A program made the translations under genes and the position numbers. Under the pieces are notes generated by a model. It did no database searches. It worked only from the letters and a program-made list of their open reading frames with translations, and was not told the origin of the DNA. DNA of 64,000 nt from Opitutaceae bacterium (GTDB taxonomy: Bacteria; Verrucomicrobiota; Verrucomicrobiia; Opitutales; Opitutaceae). The stretch spans positions 310,001-374,000 of the forward strand of contig JABTUS010000001.1 of assembly GCA_015075305.1 (NCBI GenBank), read 5' to 3'. Each line of letters starts with the position of its first letter. The first letter of the stretch is position 1. This document shows, one piece after another, positions 45,444-51,922 of this stretch.

Positions 45444-46589
45444 TCATGCCGCCGTGACACGCGGCAGGTCCTGCTGGAGCAGCACCTGCCTGAGCTCGCG
45501 CACGACGCTTTCAATCTGCCAGGTGGTAAGCTCGGGGAACATGGGCAGCGACAGGATTTCCGTCGCGCAGCGTTCGGCCACCGGAGTCGTGCCGGGCCCC
45601 AGCCCGAGGTGGGCGTAGGCCTGCTGGAGGTGAATCGGCTTCGGATAGTGAATGCCGCAGCCGATGCCGCGTTCCCCGAGCCTGGCGAGGACGGAGTCGC
45701 GATGCTTCACACGAATGACGTACAGGTGAAAGACGGGCGAACCCTGGTCCGCGACGACCGGTGTGACGACACCGGGGACATCCGCCAGCAGGCGGGAATA
45801 GAGCGCCGCGTTGGCGCGGCGGGAGGCGTTTCCCTTGTCGAGGCTGCGCAGCTTGATTCGCAGCGCCGCGGCCTGGAGGCCGTCCATGCGCCCGTTCCAG
45901 CCGATCATCGAGTGGTGGTACCGTTTCTCCTGTCCGTGCTCGCGCAGCGTGCGAACCTTCGCCGCGAGCGCGGCGTCCTGCGTGGTTACGCCGCCGCCTT
46001 CGCCCAGCGCGCCAAGATTCTTGCCGGGATAGAAACTGAAGCAGCCGAGCTCGCCCATCGTGCCGGCGCGGCGGCCCTTGTACTCGGCGCCATGGGCCTG
46101 GCAGGCGTCCTCGACAACGGGGATGCCGTGGCGTTTCGCGACATCAAGGATGGGATCCATGTCGGCCACCTGACCGTAAAGGTGCACCGGAACGATCGCC
46201 TTGGTTTTCGGCGTGATCGCGCGCTCGAGCAGCGCGGGGTTCATCGTGTAGGTGGCTTCATCGATGTCGACGAACACGGGCGTTGCCCCGCAAAAACTGA
46301 TTGCCTCGGCCGTGGCCATGAACGTGGCGGAAACGGTGATCACCTCGTCCCCCGGTCCAACGCCCAACGCGAGCAGCGAGAACCAGAGCGCGTCCGTGCC
46401 ATTTCCCACGCCGATCGCGTGACCGGCGCGGCAATACGCGGCGAAGTCCTCCTCGAATTTCTGAACGAACGGACCGCCCGCAAAGGCATTCTGGTCGATC
46501 ACCTCGTTGAAGGCGGCGAGCAGCTCCGCACGAATGGGATCGTGCTGCGCACGCAGATCAAGGAACGGAACGGTTGTTTTGGCACTCAT
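45444..46589 (-). CDS. wbpE: DegT/DnrJ/EryC1/StrS sugar aminotransferase (WbpE-like)
   Basis: A 381-residue PLP-dependent enzyme. The pyridoxal lysine lies in GCFSFYPGKNLGALGEGG. VGNGTDALWFSLLALGV and PVVEDACQAHGAEYKG are the other hallmark segments. It should aminate the 3-keto sugar made by the neighbouring dehydrogenase. The frame is open to 46682 through the repeat, but the ATG at 46589 (MSAKTTVPFLDLRAQ) has GGAGG-like sequence upstream and gives the normal start. The assignment to a 3-amino pathway rests on the neighbouring WbpB- and WbpD-like genes. Confidence 0.9.
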   Translation of the reverse strand: MSAKTTVPFLDLRAQHDPIRAELLAAFNEVIDQNAFAGGPFVQKFEEDFAAYCRAGHAIGVGNGTDALWFSLLALGVGPGDEVITVSATFMATAEAISFCGATPVFVDIDEATYTMNPALLERAITPKTKAIVPVHLYGQVADMDPILDVAKRHGIPVVEDACQAHGAEYKGRRAGTMGELGCFSFYPGKNLGALGEGGGVTTQDAALAAKVRTLREHGQEKRYHHSMIGWNGRMDGLQAAALRIKLRSLDKGNASRRANAALYSRLLADVPGVVTPVVADQGSPVFHLYVIRVKHRDSVLARLGERGIGCGIHYPKPIHLQQAYAHLGLGPGTTPVAERCATEILSLPMFPELTTWQIESVVRELRQVLLQQDLPRVTAA

Positions 46590-46752
46590 GGAGGAAAGGT
46601 TTGAGAAGCCGGTGGTCGGTTCTCTATCAAATGGCGGGGCACGCTCCGTCGTGACCGGGGGATGCACGTCGCGCAACGGCACCGGAAGGTTTCACGCGAA
46701 GGCGCGGAGCACGCGGAGGAAGAAAGACACGGAGACATGGCTTGGCCGGAGA
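46590..46752. repeat. Short mosaic repeat tract
   Basis: One degenerate forward A arm (about 46632-46656) and a forward B module (about 46690-46722) between the aminotransferase start and the acetyltransferase stop. No reverse unit. Confidence 0.75.
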
Positions 46753-47256
46753 TCAGAGATCGGAGCGCCCTGCCTTCTGACCGCCGCCCACCACCCGGGC
46801 GGGATTCCCCGCCACCACCGCGTCGTCGGGCACGTCCTTGGTCACGACGCTTCCCGCTCCAATCGTGGCGCGCGCGCCGATCGTGATGCCGCAGAGAATG
46901 GTGGCGTTTGACCCGATCGCCGCACCCTTCCTGACTAGCGTGGGCACGCAGGTCCAGTCGGCGTCGGTCTTGAGCGATCCATCGGCATTGGTCGCCCGCG
47001 GATAAAGGTCGTTGGTGAACATCACACCATGGCCGACAAACACCTCGTCCTCGAGCGTGACCCCCTCGCAGATGAAGGAGTGACTCGACACCTTGCAGCG
47101 CCTGCCGATCTTCGCGCCCTTCTGGATTTCCACGAAGGTCCCTATCTTCGACTCGTCGCCGATCTCACACCCATAGAGATTGGTGAATCCAAAGACGCGA
47201 ACGCCCGCGCCCATCTTCACGGATGGTGCTATCTGCTGGTTGGGTCCGGATGTCAT
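46753..47256 (-). CDS. wbpD: Left-handed beta-helix N-acetyltransferase (WbpD/WlbB-like)
   Basis: A 167-residue hexapeptide-repeat acetyltransferase with repeats such as GCEIGDESKIGTFVEIQKGA, IGRRCKVSSHSFICEGVTLE and IGSNATILCGITIGARATIGA, a loop FTNDLYPRATNADGS and the C-terminal VVAGNPARVV. The order and neighbours match WbpD/WlbB, which acetylates the 3-amino group of UDP-GlcNAc(3N)A. It uses acetyl-CoA and acts in the cytosol, usually as a trimer. ATG at 47256; 38 bp after the dehydrogenase stop. Confidence 0.9.
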   Translation of the reverse strand: MTSGPNQQIAPSVKMGAGVRVFGFTNLYGCEIGDESKIGTFVEIQKGAKIGRRCKVSSHSFICEGVTLEDEVFVGHGVMFTNDLYPRATNADGSLKTDADWTCVPTLVRKGAAIGSNATILCGITIGARATIGAGSVVTKDVPDDAVVAGNPARVVGGGQKAGRSDL

Positions 47257-47294
47257 CGAATCGGAAAAATCAATTGGTGCGTGGAACTGCGGGA

Positions 47295-48380
47295 CTATCG
47301 CTGCGCCAGAACCTCGCCGGCCGTCTGCGGCTGCGCTTTTGCCTGCTTCACCAGACGGTCGGTTGAGATTTCGACGGGCGCCCCCTTGTTCCGCAGGGAA
47401 TGGCTTGACGCCTCAAGGATGCGAACGACATCCAGGCCGGACCGGCCGGATGTCAGTGCTTCCACGCCGGACTTGATCGAATCGAGGAAATGCTGGCACT
47501 CGGTCTTGAGCGGTTCGTCCTGCCTGATGTAGGGGCAGTAGATGTCGCCATAGTGGTAGGCGTAGTGAAACTCGGCGAATGTGTCGTAGTGCGGCGGCCG
47601 CTCCACGCGCGCGTCGAAGACCTTGATCTTCTCCTGCGGGGCGATGTCGTCGTACACGATCATGCGCTTGCTGCCGACGATGGTCATTTCCCGGATCTTG
47701 CGCGGATCATGCCAGCTGCTGTGGATGATCGCCGACCGCTCCTTGGAGAACTGCAGGCTCATCGACGTCACGTCCTCGATGCCCTTGGTGATATGTGCGC
47801 CGCCGCGGCAGTTCACGCTCTGCGGCAATTCGCGCATGATGTAGAGAATGATCGAAATGTCGTGGGGCGCGAGGTCCCAGGCGACATTGATGTCCTTCTG
47901 GAAGAGCCCGAGATTGAGGCGGCGGGCCGAAATGTAGCGCAGCTCGCCGACATCGCCGTTGTCGATGATCTCCTTGATCTTCCTGACCGGCGCGGAATAG
48001 AGGAACGTGTGCCCGACCATGAGCGTCAGCCCCTTCTGGCGGGCGATGTCGATGAGTTCCTCGCACTCGGCAACCGAGGCGGCCATCGGCTTTTCGATTA
48101 GCGTGTGTTTCCCCGCCATCAGCGCCGCCTTGGCCATCGGAAAATGGAAGCGCACGGCCGTCGCGATCACGACCGCATCGATATCGGGACGGGCTATGAG
48201 CTTCTCGAAGCTCTTTTCGCCCTCGACCTCCGGGTACAGTGACTTGAGGTGAGCGAGTCGCTCATCCTTGAGATCGCACATGACCTTCAGGCAACAGTCC
48301 GGAAGGGATCGGAAATTGCGGACCAGATTCGGGCCCCAATAGCCAAGTCCGACAACGCCGACATTGATGGGTTTGTTCAT
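47295..48380 (-). CDS. wbpB: Gfo/Idh/MocA sugar-nucleotide 3-dehydrogenase (WbpB/WlbA-like)
   Basis: A 361-residue NAD-dependent oxidoreductase. GVVGLGYWGPNLVRNFRSLP is the Rossmann motif, followed by KHTLIEKPMAASVAECEELI (the EKP motif) and LNLGLFQKDINVAWDLAPHDI with the catalytic DLAPHD region. The sequence matches WbpB/WlbA proteins that oxidise C3 of UDP-GlcNAcA. With WbpA at 1.9-3.2 kb, WbpE and WbpD it completes synthesis of UDP-GlcNAc(3NAc)A. A WbpI-like 2-epimerase is not in the window. ATG at 48380. Confidence 0.9.
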   Translation of the reverse strand: MNKPINVGVVGLGYWGPNLVRNFRSLPDCCLKVMCDLKDERLAHLKSLYPEVEGEKSFEKLIARPDIDAVVIATAVRFHFPMAKAALMAGKHTLIEKPMAASVAECEELIDIARQKGLTLMVGHTFLYSAPVRKIKEIIDNGDVGELRYISARRLNLGLFQKDINVAWDLAPHDISIILYIMRELPQSVNCRGGAHITKGIEDVTSMSLQFSKERSAIIHSSWHDPRKIREMTIVGSKRMIVYDDIAPQEKIKVFDARVERPPHYDTFAEFHYAYHYGDIYCPYIRQDEPLKTECQHFLDSIKSGVEALTSGRSGLDVVRILEASSHSLRNKGAPVEISTDRLVKQAKAQPQTAGEVLAQR

Positions 48381-48769
48381 GAAATTGCGTGGAATGAAAG
48401 GGATGCCGATTTCGAGCGATTCATCCTATATCGACCATCCGTCCGCAGAATGGAATGGAGACGGGATTTTGGGGCGGAGGGCGGATGCCAGAGGTCGGAG
48501 ATCAGAGGGCGGAATGGTTTCTCGGAGACAGCTGCAATCGCGGAGAAAGGAGTTTTTCATCAGTTGGAGGGGCACGCTTCGTCGTGACCTGGTTGCGCAC
48601 ATCGCGTCAAAACGCCGGTTGCCTCGCCATTCGCCCCATCAAATTCCGGCACCGTTCAGAATTCCGATGCCAGACAATCATCGATCCGGGCACGACAAAG
48701 CGTGCACCTCCAGTTGATAAAGAACCGACCTCTAACATCCGATCTCCGTCCTCCGGCCTACATCGTGGC
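48381..48769. repeat. Mosaic intergenic repeat tract
   Basis: About 390 bp without a gene: GATGCCAGAGGTCGGAGATC runs, one MITE-like unit (48566-48711) and a CCGACCTCTAACATCCGATC tail up to the sugar transferase stop. Confidence 0.82.
48566..48711. repeat. MITE-like unit, copy 10
   Basis: Arms at 48566-48589 and 48688-48711, 146 bp in total, with the usual core including CATCGCGTCAAAACGCCGG and CAATCATCGATCC. Confidence 0.82.
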
Positions 48770-49537
48770 CTAATTGTGGACGGATGAACTTGATGTGTGA
48801 GAAAACTCCGCAGGCGATGCCGTCGCGGCAAGCGTCTCCTTGCGCCCGCGGCGGGTGTCGCCGATCTGGGTAAGCAGGGCCGGCAGCGTCATAACGATGA
48901 TCCTCAGATCGAGGAGCAGCGATCGCTCCTTGGTGTATTGGATATCGAAATGAATCATCTCATCAAAGGTGGTGCGGTTCTTGCCTGACACCTGCCAAAG
49001 TCCGGTCAGCCCGGGCGTGGCCTTGAAGCGTTCGCGCTGCCAGGGCAGGTACTGCTCGTATTCGTAAGGCAGGCACGGGCGCGGGCCGACGAAACTCATC
49101 TGACCCTGAAGAACATTAATGATTTGCGGCAGCTCATCGAGGCCTGACGCACGCAGGATCCATGCACCCGGAATGAGACGGGAATCACGCCTTGAATCCA
49201 TCTTCGTCATGGGCGTGTTCGATTGCATCAACTGGGCGAGGTGGGCCTGATGGGCCGACGAGTCGGCCCTCGCCTTCATGGTGCGAAACTTGTAGCAGAT
49301 GAACCGGCGACCCAGGTACCCGACCCGCTCTTGGCGAAAGAGCACCGGACCCGGCGAGGTCAGCTTTGTCAGCACCGTCATCAACAGCGTGAAAAGCGCG
49401 AGCACCGGCAGGGCCATCAGACTGAAGCCTATGTCGATTGCGCGCTTCCACACCGGAAGCGGCACCGGGACGCCACGAGGGTCCAACGCCCCGTGGCGTC
49501 GCTCGTCTGCCAACTCATTTTCCAGCCTGGTTGTCAT
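48770..49537 (-). CDS. Initiating polyprenyl-phosphate sugar-1-phosphate transferase (PglC/WbaP family)
   Basis: A 255-residue membrane enzyme that starts repeat-unit assembly by moving a sugar-1-phosphate onto undecaprenyl phosphate. WKRAIDIGFSLMALPVLALF is the re-entrant or membrane helix, followed by SPGPVLFRQERVGYLGRRF, CYKFRTMKA (the KFRTM motif), ASGLDELPQIINVLQGQM, SFVGPRPCLP and PGLTGLWQVSGKN. All key motifs of the bacterial sugar transferase domain are intact. It is the second gene of the operon, 47 bp after the NusG-like gene. ATG at 49537. Confidence 0.94.
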   Translation of the reverse strand: MTTRLENELADERRHGALDPRGVPVPLPVWKRAIDIGFSLMALPVLALFTLLMTVLTKLTSPGPVLFRQERVGYLGRRFICYKFRTMKARADSSAHQAHLAQLMQSNTPMTKMDSRRDSRLIPGAWILRASGLDELPQIINVLQGQMSFVGPRPCLPYEYEQYLPWQRERFKATPGLTGLWQVSGKNRTTFDEMIHFDIQYTKERSLLLDLRIIVMTLPALLTQIGDTRRGRKETLAATASPAEFSHTSSSSVHN

Positions 49538-49584
49538 GAAACGGTTCTTGCGGATCCCCGGTTTTCAGAAATTTGCGGCACGGC

Positions 49585-50085
49585 TTAGCTTACTTTCTGA
49601 AGCTGGGAACGACTGATATTGACTTGCGCTGCACATTGCAGCGTCGACAAAAGCACGGCGACCCGCTCGCGATCGTCGCAATCGCGCAGGACGAGCGCGT
49701 GAAGCCCCCTCATCGGGCCATCGATCACCTCAACCTGATCCCCAGGTGCCAGGGGCGGTTCGATCGTGATCAGGTCGACCGCTTCGCCTGCCCAAAGCCT
49801 GAGATCCTGAATGATTGTCTCATCAACGACAGCCGGCCCCTCACCGAAGCGCACCACATCGAGGACATCCGGAGCGTAGCGCGCAGCGCGAAACTGGAGC
49901 CCAGGATCAAACCGGCAAAAGAGATACCGTGGGAACAGCGGACTGACAACCGTGCGGCGGACCCTCCGGATGATTCGCTCCCGCTTCAAGCGAGGGAAAT
50001 ACGTTTCCAGCCCCAGGTTCTCGGTCAGGTAGGTGACCGTCCGCGCCTCCTTCAGCGGCTTGGTGTGCAGGCAGTACCAATTCAT
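49585..50085 (-). CDS. NusG-like/RfaH-type transcription antiterminator
   Basis: A 166-residue NusG paralogue: MNWYCLHTKPLKEARTVTYL at the start, ETYFPRLKRER, SPLFPRYLFCRFD, which is the NGN core, and a C-terminal KOW domain (PPLAPGDQVEVIDGPMRGLHA). Its place as first gene of the polysaccharide operon is typical of specialised NusG proteins (RfaH, LoaP, UpxY, TaA) that help RNA polymerase through long envelope loci. No JUMPstart/ops element (GGCGGTAG) was found in the leader, so recruitment, if any, uses a different signal. ATG at 50085. Confidence 0.9.
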   Translation of the reverse strand: MNWYCLHTKPLKEARTVTYLTENLGLETYFPRLKRERIIRRVRRTVVSPLFPRYLFCRFDPGLQFRAARYAPDVLDVVRFGEGPAVVDETIIQDLRLWAGEAVDLITIEPPLAPGDQVEVIDGPMRGLHALVLRDCDDRERVAVLLSTLQCAAQVNISRSQLQKVS

Positions 50086-51049
50086 TTCATCAAAAACCAG
50101 TCACGCAGGCGATTCGGTGCTGCGAAGTGAGTTCCGCGCCCTTGTCCGGGCAGAAGTGACTCCTTGTACGGCATGCGCTTGTAATCGCCGAAACAGAGAG
50201 GAATGGCAAAGGCAATTTCATGGGTGGAATTGCATAGTCCTGTCACGGAAATTACCGAGCCCGTGCGCTTTCAAGCTGCCGCCATTCCGGTGCATGCGTG
50301 GCATCGGTTGTTGAACTTCGAACTTGGAATCTAGCCCTGTCAGACCCGAAAAACGCCTCTATCCGCAGCGTCACTTCCAATCGAGTTTCCTGATTCATGA
50401 GGCAGCAACAGCAGGTTTCTTGGCTCGTCGTACGCGGGGAGAATCATGGATTACAGAAACTCTCTAGGAACAAATGCTCACTCCATCGACGCGCCCACCC
50501 CATTCTTTACCGCTGGCCCCCCGCAAATTTTGAAAAAACTTGGAAGCAGTTGCCGCCGCTAGCTGTAAACATACCCGACATATTTCATGGACTGCGAACT
50601 CAAGCAAGTTTTTTTGCGGACATGAGAAATTTCACGCCGATTATAAGTCGATCCGCTTGCCAATTCCACCGAAATTTCTATTGGTAAGCGTCCAAATCAA
50701 GTTCATAACTAATTTAGTGACAGTAATTTATAAAATCTCTATCAGAGACATTCTTGTATATGGCTGCGATCAGTCATAATGAAAACGCAACAGCGTGTCA
50801 CCCGGATACACCTCGCATTCTCTTCGATGCCGCTGACATATTACAGCAAGTTAATTGCCTTTAAATAAAAGTCTTTTATAGGTATTTCACCCTATCTGGG
50901 AAAATTGCGTATTTTCCCTCGATCCATACCTCACCGATCCGCGAAGATTTGATGCACAAATCTCCAAAACGCTAGCTCTACTCGAGACCCTGACCGGTAA
51001 TTTCATGAAAGGATCCGGATTTGATTTCAGCGTCTAGGGTCAAATTCCT
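50086..51049. promoter_or_regulatory. AT-rich leader upstream of the polysaccharide operon
   Basis: About 960 bp without a credible gene and without mosaic repeats, AT-rich compared with its surroundings, especially 50540-50900. It separates the NusG-like gene (minus) from a small gene read the other way, so it should carry divergent promoters. Two short palindromes stand out: ATAAAAGTCTTTTAT at 50865-50879 and TCTCTATCAGAGA at 50736-50748. Individual promoter elements could not be placed with confidence. Confidence 0.5.
50865..50879. promoter_or_regulatory. Perfect palindrome, possible operator
   Basis: ATAAAAG-T-CTTTTAT in the leader. Exact symmetry in an AT-rich region can arise by chance; no known regulator site is recognised. 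Confidence 0.3.
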
Positions 51050-51355
51050 ATGGCTTCTGAGCATTTCGCTCTATGGGCATCCGGATCGCAAGGCGCTACC
51101 TTCCGCGAATCCAAGGCGGAAACTCAGCGCGGCAGCCCCATCTCAACAGCCTCCATGGTGCCTCTCTATCTCATTACGATCATCGGAATGACCGTATTGG
51201 CACTGGCCAGCTCGTTGGCCCTCTATTTCGCGATTCGAAACGCCTCGATCGGCTATGAGGATGGTTCCGGGTTTCATGGCGATGTCATCCCTCGCAGCAC
51301 CCCCGCAACCGCGGTCGAGAGGAGTCACTTCCCCCAGGCAGTCGGCGCCAAGTGA
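51050..51355 (+). CDS. Small one-TM protein, related to the convergent 51422-51703 gene
   Basis: A 101-residue protein with one membrane helix (LYLITIIGMTVLALASSLALYF) followed by FAIRNASIGYEDGSGFHGDV and a short polar tail. The core LYFAxRNxxxGYxDxxGFH is shared with the neighbouring convergent gene, so the two are paralogues. The start could also be the ATG at 51155, which removes most of the N-terminal polar region. The function is not recognised. It lies between the operon leader and a giant secreted protein. Confidence 0.6.
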   Translation: MASEHFALWASGSQGATFRESKAETQRGSPISTASMVPLYLITIIGMTVLALASSLALYFAIRNASIGYEDGSGFHGDVIPRSTPATAVERSHFPQAVGAK

Positions 51356-51421
51356 GATCTGGCTTGTGTGCGGTACGGATCGGCCTGCGGCTGTCCGTGA
51401 AAAAACTTCCCTGCGAAGGAA

Positions 51422-51703
51422 TCAGCTATCGCCGGCGACTGCAAAATCGGCCCGGGACTTTATGGCTTCAGGTGTTTTCCTGGGTGCAACGTCAGCGATT
51501 CCGGCCTTCGAAGGCATCTCCAGCAAGGGAGCCTCAACCGGCTTCGGTTCAATCCCGAGATGAAAGCCCTCCGCGTCCTGATAACCGACCGCCGAATTCC
51601 GGAACGCGAAATAGAGCGGAGCGCCCAGGAGAACCAGCACGCCAGCCGCCGAAAGGGATAGGATCAGGACCGTATTCATGGGACTAACCGTGGTATCGGC
51701 CAT
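51422..51703 (-). CDS. Small one-TM protein, paralogue of the 51050-51355 gene
   Basis: About 93 residues from the ATG at 51703 (MADTTVSPMNTVL), or 85 from the ATG at 51679. One membrane helix (VLILSLSAAGVLVLLGAPLYF) followed by YFAFRNSAVGYQDAEGFHLG and a polar, proline-containing tail. The motif after the helix matches the convergent gene. A longer frame to 51784 runs into repeat sequence and is rejected. Function unknown. Confidence 0.6.
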   Translation of the reverse strand: MADTTVSPMNTVLILSLSAAGVLVLLGAPLYFAFRNSAVGYQDAEGFHLGIEPKPVEAPLLEMPSKAGIADVAPRKTPEAIKSRADFAVAGDS

Positions 51704-51922
51704 TCCAGCGGAAAGTTGACTGCTCTTTCGCTGACACCGCGTGAATACCTCCGGCACCGTTGTCGAGGTGCGTCCCCAGGTCACGACGGAGCATGCCCCT
51801 CCAGTTGAAAAATCCCCCTCTCTCCGAATCTCCCTGTCACAAAGTCCCTCCGCTCCGACCTTCGCGTCTTCGCTGCTTCGCGTTTAACCCATCCGATTGC
51901 AGCCCTCATGGCGCCATCACCC
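51704..51922. repeat. Short mosaic repeat tract at the 3' end of the giant gene
   Basis: One reverse A arm (51779-51802), a D module (about 51876-51895) and a 13-bp direct repeat CCCTCATGGCGCC (about 51904 and 51920) that overlaps the stop codon of the giant gene. Confidence 0.75.

Noticed and set aside
44385-46604. Long plus-strand ORF of 739 codons opposite the FemAB and aminotransferase genes
   Set aside because: Antisense shadow of GC-rich coding sequence; arginine/histidine-rich and without domains, while the minus strand has clear families.
50397-50779. Plus-strand ORFs of 96 and 79 codons in the leader
   Set aside because: No ribosome-binding site, no recognisable composition or family; the region is better seen as a regulatory leader.
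50086-51049. JUMPstart/ops element for the NusG-like protein
   Set aside because: GGCGGTAG or its complement was not found in the leader.
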